Source of the DNA: an uncultured Clostridium sp.
Lineage (GTDB): Bacteria; Bacillota; Clostridia; TANB77; CAG-508
Assembly (NCBI GenBank): GCA_947426875.1
Contig: CANEFU010000014.1
Span: 1-12,204 of the forward strand
DNA length: 12,204 bases
Direction of reading: 5' to 3'
The notes below the pieces were generated by a model. The model did no database searches and had not been told where the DNA came from. It worked only from the letters and a program-made list of their open reading frames with translations. This document shows, piece after piece, positions 5,547 through 12,204 of this stretch. The position numbers and the translations under genes were made by a program. Positions within the stretch are counted from its first letter, which is position 1. Each line of letters begins with the position of its first letter.

Positions 5547-6368
5547 TTATGCACTCTTAAGTTCAAGTCTTAGCTTATCTGCAATCATGGCAATAAATTC
5601 TGAATTCGTTGGCTTACCTTTTGCTGCTGAAATGGTATAACCAAAAATATTCTCAACTGCCTCTTGTTGTCCTCTTCCCCATGCTACTTCGATAGCATGA
5701 CGAATGGCACGTTCTACTCTACTTGGCGTTGTATTGTATTTAAAGGCAATTTTAGGATATAAACTTTTTGTAATTTGATTGATAACATCAATATCATTAA
5801 CTACCATCATAATAGCTTCTCTTAAATATTGATATCCTTTAATATGAGCTGGTACGCCTACTTCATGAATTATATTCGTAACTAATGCTTCTAAGTTTTC
5901 CTCCTTCTTTCCTTCTTTTTCTGGCAATTCAATGTATTTTTGTCTTGGCTCTCTTGTTATAAAATTATTTCCTGCCTGATTTGGTTTAAAGTACTTGATT
6001 TCTCTGATTCTCTTAATCAATACTTCAATATCAAATGGTTTTACTATGTAATAATCTGCACCTGCTCCAATAGCTTTTTGTGTTATCTTGTCTTGTCCTA
6101 CTGCTGATAGCATAATGCAAATTGGTTTTTTATCTATTTTTGCTATATTATTTACTTTTTCTAATACTCCTAATCCATCTAAATGTGGCATAATTACATC
6201 TAATAGTACAACATCTGGCACTGTGTTTGATATCATTTCAACAGCTTCATTACCATCTTTCGCAACAGCAATTACTTCCATATCTTCTTGTCCATTAATA
6301 TAAGAAGATAATGTATGGCTGAATTCTTGATTATCATCAGCAACTAAAATACTAAGTTTTTCTTTCAT
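5547..6368 (-). CDS. spo0A: Spo0A, sporulation master response regulator
   Basis: A full-length 273-residue Spo0A. The N-terminal receiver domain has the acidic pocket Asp11-Asp12, the phosphoacceptor Asp57 in VVLLDVIMP, Ser88 in MLSA, and Lys110 in VKPF. A variable linker (about 125-155) leads to the helical Spo0A-type DNA-binding domain, with the characteristic SRVERAIRHAIEVAWGRG (216-233) and GKPTNSEFIAMIADKL near the end. Phosphorylated Spo0A dimers bind 0A boxes and commit the cell to sporulation. The ATG at 6368 follows AGGAGGGG at good spacing. Its sigma-A-like promoter is at 6414-6442; I see no clear 0A box or sigma-H promoter in the 120-bp upstream gap. It appears to be transcribed alone, and no spoIVB lies upstream within this window, unlike in many firmicutes. 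Confidence 0.98.
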   Translation of the reverse strand: MKEKLSILVADDNQEFSHTLSSYINGQEDMEVIAVAKDGNEAVEMISNTVPDVVLLDVIMPHLDGLGVLEKVNNIAKIDKKPICIMLSAVGQDKITQKAIGAGADYYIVKPFDIEVLIKRIREIKYFKPNQAGNNFITREPRQKYIELPEKEGKKEENLEALVTNIIHEVGVPAHIKGYQYLREAIMMVVNDIDVINQITKSLYPKIAFKYNTTPSRVERAIRHAIEVAWGRGQQEAVENIFGYTISAAKGKPTNSEFIAMIADKLRLELKSA

Positions 6369-6390
6369 CTTTCCCCTCCTAAATTTGGTA

Positions 6391-6409
6391 ACTGTAATTT
6401 TTTTACAGT
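6391..6409 (-). promoter_or_regulatory. Hairpin at the 5' end of the spo0A leader
   Basis: ACTGTAA (6391-6397) and TTACAGT (6403-6409) form a perfect 7-bp stem with a 5-nt loop. It lies at the predicted transcription start (about 6407), between the promoter and the Shine-Dalgarno at 6373-6380. It could stabilise the mRNA 5' end or be a protein-binding palindrome; neither is shown. Confidence 0.45.
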
Positions 6410-6413
6410 CCTT

Positions 6414-6442
6414 ATTATAATGGTTTATTCGAGGAAAAGCAA
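6414..6442 (-). promoter_or_regulatory. Sigma-A-type promoter of spo0A
   Basis: On the minus strand TTGCTT (6437-6442), a 17-bp spacer and a consensus TATAAT (6414-6419). A short palindrome TGGAAA-TAT-TTTCCA (6450-6464) lies just upstream of the -35 box and may be an operator. Confidence 0.65.
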
Positions 6443-6487
6443 TAGTTTTTGGAAATATTTTCCAGAAACTTTATAAAAGCACCTTTT

Positions 6488-7117
6488 TCATATACATTTC
6501 GTGATAAATTTTTTAGTTATTTCTTTACTATCTTTTAAAATGATACTTTTTGTTTCAAAATCTTTCAATAACTTTTCTTTTTGAACGGTTTCTAATTCTA
6601 TTTTACATAGGATATATTCCCCATATTCTACATTTGTTATAAAAATATTGTTACTTTTACAATAAAACTTAAAATGTGCAAAATCCTTATATTCTAATGT
6701 AATCATCATTTCTATTCCCATACATTTTGGTATCTTTTTACTTTCTTCTATGGCTTTTAATAAACTATCAGAATAAGCTCTAACTAGACCTCCCGTTCCT
6801 AATAAAATACCTCCAAAATATCTTGTCACAACAATTAATACATTCGCTAAATTATTTTTTTGAAGAATGGCTAACATAGGAGAACCTGCTGTTCCAGAAG
6901 GTTCTCCATCATCACTTGATTTTTCTATGATTTGATTATTTTCTATCAGTCTATAAGCTATGCAATTATGTCTTGCATCATAATATTTTTTCCTAATCTC
7001 TTTTATTATTGTTTCTGCCTCATCGATACTTTCTATTGGAAAAAGATTGGCTATAAACTTTGATTTTTTCTCAATTATTTCTGTTTGTACATTTTCTTGA
7101 ATTGTTATAAAATCCAT
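6488..7117 (-). CDS. yigZ: YigZ/IMPACT family protein (UPF0029)
   Basis: A 209-residue protein with the family signatures KSKFIA (18-23), SDDGEPSGTAGSP (68-80) and VTRYFGGILLGTGGLVRAY (97-115), followed by a ferredoxin-like C-terminal domain. Length is typical. Bacterial YigZ proteins are cytoplasmic and related to the eukaryotic translation regulator IMPACT; the biochemical role is not settled. The ATG at 7117 follows AAAAGGAG, which overlaps the end of the upstream HI0933-type gene, so it is the last gene of the operon that begins at 10447. No clear terminator follows it before the spo0A promoter. Confidence 0.93.
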   Translation of the reverse strand: MDFITIQENVQTEIIEKKSKFIANLFPIESIDEAETIIKEIRKKYYDARHNCIAYRLIENNQIIEKSSDDGEPSGTAGSPMLAILQKNNLANVLIVVTRYFGGILLGTGGLVRAYSDSLLKAIEESKKIPKCMGIEMMITLEYKDFAHFKFYCKSNNIFITNVEYGEYILCKIELETVQKEKLLKDFETKSIILKDSKEITKKFITKCI

Positions 7118-7128
7118 TGTTACTCCTT

Positions 7129-8392
7129 TTATTCTTCTAATAATCCTGCTGTATAGCCTGTTGAATACGCTATTTGTAAATTGAATCCTCCTGTATAAGC
7201 ATCTACATCAATAATTTCTCCTGCCAAGTATAATCCTTCTATTTTTTTGGATTGCATCGTTTTAGGATTGATTTCTTTGCATGAGATTCCTCCACTAGTT
7301 ATAATCGCCTCTTCAATTGGTCTAAAAGCTTTTATGGGTATTGTCAGTTTTTTCATTATTTTTACTAATTGTTTTCTTTCTTCTTTGCTTATCTGGTGAA
7401 CTGGTTTATTGGCATCAATCTCACTTTTTTCTACCATAATAGGAATTAACTTTTGTGGTAGCAATTTATCTAAACTATTTTTGAATTGTTTATTTTTAAA
7501 ATCTTGGAAATCTCTCAAAATTCTTTCCTCTAATTTTTCTTCTGATAAAGCTGGCTTTAAATCAATTGTCAAATCAATCAGTCTATTTTTTAATTTCTCG
7601 TCTATTTTTTTATATCTAACCAAATGGGCAGATGCGCTTAAAATAGTTGGTCCTGAAACGCCAAAATGAGTAAATAACATCTCTCCAAAGTCTTTGTATA
7701 TTTCCTTTTTGATTCCTTTTTCTATTAATTTAATTTCTACATTTCTTAAGCTTAACCCTTGTAATTGCCTACAAGTTTCCTTTTCGTAACTTTCTAATGG
7801 TACTAAAGAAGGTTTTATGGTTGTAATCGTATGTCCTAATTGTTTCGTTAATTCGTATCCATCTCCTGTTGAGCCTGTTAATGGATAACTTTTTCCTCCT
7901 GTAGCTAAAATAATTTTGTCCGCTTTTATGGTTTCTTGATTGGTTTTTACACCTACGACTTTTGTTATCTCTTTTTCTTGTTCTGTCAAAATTTGTACTA
8001 CTTGTGTATTATATCTTATTTCAATCTCTAATTCTTTTAACCTTTTCGTAAAACATTTTAAAACATCTTGCGATTTGTCCGTTATCGGAAATATTCTATT
8101 TCCTCTTTCTTCTTTTACCTCTAATCCTTGCTCTTTCAAAAATTGGAGAATGTCTTGATTGGTATAATTTTGATAGCAACTGTATAAGAATTTTCCATTC
8201 CCTGGTGTATTTTTAATAAATTCTTCCATATCTAAAGAAGATGTAATATTACATCTTCCTTTCCCTGTTATTAATAATTTTCTACCTAAGGATTTCATTT
8301 TTTCTAATAAAATCACTTGATGCCCATTCTGTTTGGCAACAATTGCTGCCATCATTCCGACTTGGACCTCCTCCAATTACGATTACTTTCAT
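7129..8392 (-). pseudogene. HI0933/BaiN-type NAD(P)/FAD-dependent oxidoreductase, frameshifted near the N terminus
   Basis: The open frame to 7129 carries hallmarks of the HI0933 (YhiN) flavoprotein family: KSLGRKLLITGKGRCNIT near the start, LATGGKSYPLTGSTGDGY, FTHFGVSGPTIL, and the C-terminal ITSGGISCKEIN...GLYLAGEIIDVDAYTGGFNLQIAYSTG. The natural start is ATG at 8392, immediately after the TAA of the preceding ORF, and encodes MKVIVIGGGPS. That frame is then shifted. Ignoring one base at about 8359 joins it to GMMAAIVAKQNGH and completes the FAD-binding GxGxxG motif (Gly7, Gly9, Gly12). Without the correction the only in-frame start is a TTG at 8376, which would delete the dinucleotide-binding loop. 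The family binds FAD and is often a housekeeping reductase of unclear substrate. A consensus error is as likely as true inactivation. Confidence 0.85.
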
Positions 8393-8598
8393 TTATTTTT
8401 CTTCCTTCTTTTTGGTAGTTGTTTTCTTGGTAGTTCCTTTTTTCGTTGTTGTCTTACTTCCTGTTGCTTTTTTGGTTGTTTTGGTTCCTGTTGATTTCTT
8501 AGTTGTTTTCGTTCCTGCTGTTTTCTTTTGTGTCGTCTTCTTTTTCGGTTCCTCCTCTTTTGGTTCTTCTATTGTTTCTGCGATTGGTTCTTCTTCAT
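8393..8598 (-). pseudogene. Lys/Thr-rich basic repeat ORF, start out of frame
   Basis: Between the acidic membrane protein and the flavoprotein lies a 67-codon open stretch with clear coding character (EEEPIAETIEEPKEEEPKKK followed by Lys/Thr repeats) ending in TAA at 8393-8395, which abuts the flavoprotein ATG. The tail has roughly 9-residue units: TAGTKTTKK, STGTKTTKK, ATGSKTTTKK. It resembles histone-H1-like or other nucleic-acid-binding basic tails, but no family can be named. The frame has no start codon and is preceded by stops. An ATG at 8598 with a perfect AAGGAG 6 nt upstream sits in another frame and ends after nine codons; one added base just after that ATG would give MEEEPIAE and open the whole ORF. 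So it is a real gene with an indel, or a non-functional remnant. Confidence 0.5.
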
Positions 8599-8617
8599 CT
8601 TCTTCTCCTTAATCTTA

Positions 8618-9187
8618 TCAATTTATATATCCTATATAATTAGCTTGGGCTTCTTTGATATATTGGTCTAATTTATCATTTGGATTTTCTTCCTCAAAGA
8701 AAAACTCTACATCTGGCTCCTCTTCAGAAGATGTTTCTTCTTCTATAATTGGCTCTGGTTTCTCTTCTATTTCTTCTTCTGGTTCTTCTTCCTCGTCGTC
8801 AAATAAGAATTGAATATCATCTGATTCCGTTTCTTCCCCTATTTCCTCTTCTACTTCGTCTTCTTTCTCTTCTTTAATATCTGCTTCTATTATTTCCTCT
8901 TCTTCCACTTCGTTCTCTTCTTCATATTCTTCGTAGTCCTCTTCTTGCTCTTCTTCTATGTCATCCTCTTCCTCATACTCTTCTGTTTCTTTTAAAATAT
9001 CAACATATTCTTGATTTTCCTTTTTGGCTATTTTTTGTCTATTCTTCATTTCTTGTTTTGCCATTTTTATACTTTGTCTTTTCTCTTTTTCTATTCTCCT
9101 ATTTTCTCTTCTTTGTGCTTGTCCTCCTAATATCAAGATAGCTATTATGAATACTATCAAAACTAATAAAATACTTACTACTAACAT
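8618..9187 (-). CDS. Acidic single-pass membrane protein, unknown function
   Basis: A 189-residue protein with an N-terminal membrane helix (about 2-21, VVSILLVLIVFIIAILILGG), then a strongly basic segment (RRENRRIEKEKRQSIKMAKQ, about 26-45), then a long Glu-rich low-complexity region (about 65-175), and a short ordinary C-terminal tail (NDKLDQYIKEAQANYIGYIN). The basic residues after the helix suggest the acidic tail is cytoplasmic. The ATG at 9187 is preceded by GGGAG. The gene starts 24 bp after the PLP-enzyme stop and is followed by the Lys/Thr-rich ORF. The acidic tail and the basic ORF next to it could interact electrostatically, which is only inference. I recognise no family. Confidence 0.8.
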   Translation of the reverse strand: MLVVSILLVLIVFIIAILILGGQAQRRENRRIEKEKRQSIKMAKQEMKNRQKIAKKENQEYVDILKETEEYEEEDDIEEEQEEDYEEYEEENEVEEEEIIEADIKEEKEDEVEEEIGEETESDDIQFLFDDEEEEPEEEIEEKPEPIIEEETSSEEEPDVEFFFEEENPNDKLDQYIKEAQANYIGYIN

Positions 9188-9211
9188 TTTATTTTCTCCC
9201 TTCTCTTTCTT

Positions 9212-10447
9212 TTACTTTTGCATATGCTCAATTGCTTTTAATATACCCAATTTTCCATACTCATAGGTAAGTCCTCCTTGCATATAAGCAATATATGGTG
9301 GTCGAATTGGTCCATCGCAACTAAGCTCTATTGTAGAACCTTGTGTAAAAGTTCCTGCTGCCATGATTACTTTATCTTCATAACCGCCCATATCTCCTGG
9401 AAATGGTATAACATCTGAATCAATTGGTGAGCCCATCTGTATTCCTTGACAGAATTTTACTAATCTATCTTCTGCTCCTAAATGTATCGTTTGCACGATA
9501 TCAGCTCTTGTTTCATCAAATTTAGGCTCTACTTCATATCCTAATACTTCTAACATTCTGCTCGCAAATATCGCTGTTTTTAAACTACTTGCTACTACAC
9601 TAGGTGCAAAGAATAATCCTTTTATGAAAAAACTGTTTTGATTTAATGATGGACCGATTTCTTTTCCAATTCCTGGTGATGTCAACCTTTCGGCACATAA
9701 TTCAATCAATTCTTTTTTTCCTACAATGTAAGCACCTGAAGTAGCAATTCCTGCTCCTAGATTTTTCATCAAAGAACCTACTGCAATATCTGCTCCTACT
9801 TCTATTGGCTCTCTGTCTTGCACAAATTCTCCATAGCAATTATCTACCATAATAATAACTTCTTGATTGACTTCTCTAATGGCTTGTATGGCCTCTTCGA
9901 TTTTTTCTATCGTTAAACTCTTTCTGGTAGAATAGCCTCTTGACCTTTGTATTTCAACTAGTTTAACATCTTTCTTTTTTAATCTTTCTTGAATGCTAGA
10001 AAGAGCAAATTCATTTTCTACTAAATCAATTTGTTCATAATGAATACCAAAACTTTTTAGTGAGCTTTTGCTTTCTTCTTTTCCTATTCCAATTACGGTT
10101 TGGAGTGTATCATATGGTTCTCCTGTTATACTAAGCATCGTGTCTCCTGGTCTTAATAAGGCTGATAAGGTGATAGCTAATGCTTGCGTCCCTGATATCA
10201 TTTGGGCTCTTACTAGGCTGTCTTCTGCTTTAAAGATATAACTGTATATCTCTTCAATTTTATTCCTTCCTGACTCATCAATTCCATAACCGGTTGAAGA
10301 ATTTAAGTGTGCCTCTTGTAGTCTACATTCTTGAAATGCTTCTAGTACTTTTTGACTGTTTTTTTGACAGATGCTGTCTATTTTTTCTAGCATAGGTTTT
10401 ATTTCTTGTTCTACTTGTTTGGATAATTCTAGTATTTCTTGTTTCAT
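9212..10447 (-). CDS. ynbB: YnbB-type PLP-dependent enzyme (methionine gamma-lyase family protein)
   Basis: A 411-residue fold-type I PLP enzyme of the YnbB ('aluminium resistance'/methionine gamma-lyase-like) family, full length. Visible features are the N-terminal AHLNSSTGYGIDESGR (46-61), the cofactor-stacking region around MISGTQALAITLSALLRPGD (83-102), the PLP-pyridine Asp202 in VDNCYGEF, and the likely Schiff-base Lys228 in VGSLMKNLGAGI. The C terminus has GGYEDKVIMAAGTFTQGSTIELSCDGPIRPPY. The true substrate of the family is not established; sulfur amino acid lyase activity is the usual annotation. The ATG at 10447 follows GAGGT with adequate spacing. It is the first gene of a probable operon reaching YigZ, and its promoter lies at 10481-10509. 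Confidence 0.92.
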   Translation of the reverse strand: MKQEILELSKQVEQEIKPMLEKIDSICQKNSQKVLEAFQECRLQEAHLNSSTGYGIDESGRNKIEEIYSYIFKAEDSLVRAQMISGTQALAITLSALLRPGDTMLSITGEPYDTLQTVIGIGKEESKSSLKSFGIHYEQIDLVENEFALSSIQERLKKKDVKLVEIQRSRGYSTRKSLTIEKIEEAIQAIREVNQEVIIMVDNCYGEFVQDREPIEVGADIAVGSLMKNLGAGIATSGAYIVGKKELIELCAERLTSPGIGKEIGPSLNQNSFFIKGLFFAPSVVASSLKTAIFASRMLEVLGYEVEPKFDETRADIVQTIHLGAEDRLVKFCQGIQMGSPIDSDVIPFPGDMGGYEDKVIMAAGTFTQGSTIELSCDGPIRPPYIAYMQGGLTYEYGKLGILKAIEHMQK

Positions 10448-10480
10448 TTCGTTTACCTCATTTTTTGTGTTTTCAATATT

Positions 10481-10509
10481 ATTCTACTATATTTTATCTT
10501 TTTTGGCAA
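10481..10509 (-). promoter_or_regulatory. Sigma-A-type promoter of the ynbB-yigZ operon
   Basis: On the minus strand TTGCCA (10504-10509), a 17-bp spacer and TAGAAT (10481-10486). It sits between the upstream terminator and the ynbB start codon. Confidence 0.6.
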
Positions 10510-10521
10510 TGGGTATTTTCT

Positions 10522-10565
10522 AAAAAAATGAGACAGTCAAGAGGTGTCCCCAACTGTCTCATTTT
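10522..10565 (-). terminator. Strong terminator after the InlB-repeat gene
   Basis: AAAATGAGACAGT (10525-10537) and ACTGTCTCATTTT (10553-10565) form a perfect 13-bp stem with a 15-nt loop. On the minus strand seven T complete it. It starts two bases past the stop at 10568. Confidence 0.88.
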
Positions 10566-10567
10566 AG

Positions 10568-11605
10568 TTACTCTATTATTAAATAAGATGAATTTAATGG
10601 TATTGTTATTGCACTTGGTTCTATTACTAATTTAGGTATGATATAAGCTTTTTCTGGCCTACTTGAAGACATTATGCCTTTCATATCACCAGTGATACGA
10701 GATGCCCTATTATTATATATCATCCAAATAGAATACGCATTAGTTATTCCATATGACTTTATAATATCAATGTCAGCATTTGTAAATCGAAATAATGTAG
10801 CTGTTACCTTTTCTTCTATTCCAAAGGTAGCACTTACATACTCTTCCACTTCACTTCCGCCAAAACTTGAGTATGTCCCACATGTTCCTGTTGGTTTTGC
10901 TAAATATTTGCCATTTTCATCCGTCCCATAAACGATAAAATCATATTCCTTATGTTTTAATGTTTGTCCAAATCCTTCCGTTAATTCCCATATAGCATAA
11001 TAAGTTACATTTTCTTCTACTTGTATGGTTGTTCCTACTGGAATGATATCACTTTCATTGTTTGTACTTTTCATTTTGCTCCAACCACGAAATGTAAATC
11101 CATTTCTACTATATGGATTTTCTCTTAATGTTATACTATCACCTTTTTTGCAATTGGTATGGCTTTCTATTGTTCCACTCGTTACCCCGTTTAGATTATA
11201 ATCTATTGTATATATCCTCATTTGCCATTGTGCATATAATGTTATGTTTTTATCTATGTTTATTTCATCTTCATCTTTGTAATCTATCCCGTTTTCATCT
11301 TTCCATCCTATAAAATCATATTCTGCTTTTGTAAATGCATTTCGTGGTAAATTTACTGTTGTATTTCTCTTTATTGTTGTTGCAGGCATTACGCCCTCTC
11401 CTCCATTAGCATCATATATTATTGTACAATTTTCTCCTATTTTTTGAAAACTATCTTCTCTTATTTTAGCTAGGTTGTTTTCATTGTCTACATCTACGTA
11501 AATTTCATATCCATCTTTTGTTTCTACTTTTAATTGGTTATTTAAATATATATTCTCTCCTGTTTGTTCTTTGCCATCTTTATCATACATGAATGTAGCC
11601 AAAAC
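10568..11605 (-). pseudogene. 3' part of prepilin-like protein with two InlB-type B-repeats
   Basis: This is the portion downstream of the in-frame TGA at 11606-11608; from the TTG at 11602 it has 344 codons. It holds two Listeria-Bacteroides (InlB B-, Flg_new) repeats: residues about 59-126 (IIYDANGG ... FIGWKDENG ... NITLYAQW) and about 130-205 (YTIDYNLNG ... FTFRGWSK ... NVTYYAIW). A C-terminal region of about 135 residues that I do not recognise follows. Such repeats occur in surface proteins. The segment has no signal peptide or ribosome binding site of its own and is in the same frame as the prepilin-like N terminus, so it is best read as the rest of that gene. Read through, the protein would be 438 residues. 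The stop could be real, a strain polymorphism or a sequence error. Confidence 0.8.
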
Positions 11606-11884
11606 TCAATCTTTTTCATCTATTTTTGATTTTATACTTATGATAAAGTATTCTTCTTTTGGCTTTTCTATTCTTTCTGCTCGTTCTTCTGTTATTATAT
11701 AATAAATTTCTTCTTCGTATTCAGCTTTTTTGTTTCTTTCCTTTGCTTTTTCTCCTTTTGATAAAATTCCACTTTGTCCTGTTAACATGGAAATAGCTGT
11801 TCCTGCTAGTATTAGTAAAATAATGATTGTGATAACTAAAGCTATTAGCGTAATACCTTTAGATTGTTTCAATATTTTCTTCAT
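11606..11884 (-). CDS. Prepilin-like N-terminal segment, ended by a premature TGA
   Basis: The ATG at 11884 follows AGAGGAG with an 8-nt spacer; an upstream in-frame ATG at 11923 has no such site. The N terminus MKKILKQSKG is followed by the hydrophobic ITLIALVITIIILLILAG, a prepilin-type segment with the cleavage-site Gly at 10 but Ala rather than Glu at +5. A charged helical stretch follows (SKGEKAKERNKKAEYEEEIYYIITEERAERI split around residues 40-70), as in pilin alpha-helices. Codon 93 is TGA; the frame then continues without interruption into the InlB-repeat region to 10568. A single G-to-A change from TGG (Trp) would create it. If the stop is true, this would yield a short 92-residue membrane-anchored product lacking the external domains. 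Confidence 0.75.
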   Translation of the reverse strand: MKKILKQSKGITLIALVITIIILLILAGTAISMLTGQSGILSKGEKAKERNKKAEYEEEIYYIITEERAERIEKPKEEYFIISIKSKIDEKD

Positions 11885-11914
11885 CTTTTGAACTCCTCTA
11901 ATTTTATTAATTCT

Positions 11915-11943
11915 ATCATACACAATCCTACATTTAATGTCAA
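11915..11943 (-). promoter_or_regulatory. Strong sigma-A promoter of the prepilin/InlB-repeat gene
   Basis: On the minus strand TTGACA (11938-11943), a 17-bp spacer and TATGAT (11915-11920). The predicted leader is about 25 nt and contains the AGAGGAG site for the ATG at 11884; this also argues against the ATG at 11923, which lies within the promoter. Confidence 0.75.
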
Positions 11944-12014
11944 CAAGTTTTTATCGTTTTAAATTTTTATTTAAATGAGTAAATAAAAAAGTTATAAACT
12001 CAATTTAGAAATGC

Positions 12015-12052
12015 AAAAATTGCCGAAAAGGACTGTCCCTTTTGGCAATTTT
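12015..12052 (-). terminator. Rho-independent terminator of the gene at the right edge
   Basis: AAAATTGCC (12016-12024) pairs with GGCAATTTT (12044-12052). Inside, AAAAGG (12026-12031) pairs with CCTTTT (12038-12043) around a 6-nt loop, with G12025 bulged. Five T follow on the minus strand. Confidence 0.8.
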
Positions 12053-12054
12053 AA

Positions 12055-12204
12055 TTATAATACGTATTTCTTAATTAAAACGACTCCACTTGCTATTGTT
12101 ATTAATATAACAAATCCTAAGGTAAAGTAAATTCTAATTTGTCCTGTGCTAACTGATAGCATAACTGGTGCTGTATCAATATCGTCTTCTCCATCTTTTT
12201 TATT
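12055..12204 (-). CDS. C-terminal membrane anchor of a partial surface or secreted protein
   Basis: Only the last 49 residues are in the window; the 5' end is beyond the edge. The frame reads an acidic stretch (NKKDGEDDIDTAPV), a linker MLSVSTGQIR, one hydrophobic helix (about IYFTLGFVILITIASGVVLI) and a short positive end KKYVL, then TAA at 12055-12057. This is the layout of a C-terminal anchor on an exported protein: outside domain, helix, positive tail inside. There is no LPxTG sortase motif. It is followed by its own terminator. Which protein it belongs to cannot be said. Confidence 0.65.
   Translation of the reverse strand, partial: NKKDGEDDIDTAPVMLSVSTGQIRIYFTLGFVILITIASGVVLIKKYVL

Noticed and set aside
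8343..8612. Plus-strand ORF rich in Phe and Val
   Set aside because: It is the antisense of the Lys/Thr-rich coding repeats; Lys and Thr codons read backwards give Phe, Leu and Val. No ribosome binding site.
11606..11608. TGA as selenocysteine or as a reassigned tryptophan codon
   Set aside because: No selenocysteine-type hairpin stands out just after the TGA, the family is not redox-active, and TGA serves as an ordinary stop for spoIVFB and the acidic membrane protein.
1..12204. tRNA or rRNA genes, CRISPR arrays, insertion sequences
   Set aside because: I saw no cloverleaf, regularly spaced repeats or transposase-like coding sequence on either strand.

Overview
The window is strongly AT-rich. 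Every convincing protein gene lies on the minus strand, with AGGAGG-type ribosome binding sites and sigma-A-like promoters. Spo0A plus a SpoIVFA/SpoIVFB-type pair point to an endospore-forming member of the Clostridia. The two 'KGI(T/S)LI(A/S)L' prepilin-like surface proteins resemble families I associate with uncultured gut Clostridia; that placement is inference.

Layout in + coordinates; transcription runs right to left. 1-1496: start of a prepilin-like protein with an FGE/SUMF1-type domain, cut by the window edge. 1545-3492: spoIVFB, a frameshifted spoIVFA and a small tail-anchored protein. 3645-4589: a helical protein I do not recognise, with its own promoter and terminator. 4767-5386: a compact RNA locus with two sibling small RNAs on the plus strand and, between them on the minus strand, a 40-residue membrane peptide whose Shine-Dalgarno is buried in a hairpin. 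5547-6368: spo0A. 6488-10447: an operon running from a PLP enzyme (YnbB family), through an acidic membrane protein and a Lys/Thr-rich basic ORF, to an HI0933-type flavoprotein and YigZ. 10568-11884: a second prepilin-like gene carrying InlB-type repeats, interrupted by an in-frame TGA. 12055-12204: the C-terminal membrane anchor of another protein.

The most interesting region is 4767-5386. The three transcripts share a related promoter-proximal leader. The peptide mRNA runs convergently into one small RNA. The layout resembles a type I toxin-antitoxin or another riboregulated membrane-peptide locus, but the peptide is acidic rather than basic, so the toxin role is only a hypothesis.

Four genes appear broken. 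spoIVFA and the HI0933 flavoprotein each carry one apparent extra base in the same local context. The Lys/Thr-rich ORF is out of frame with its well-placed start. The InlB-repeat gene has a nonsense codon. These may be real decay or consensus errors; read-level checks would decide.
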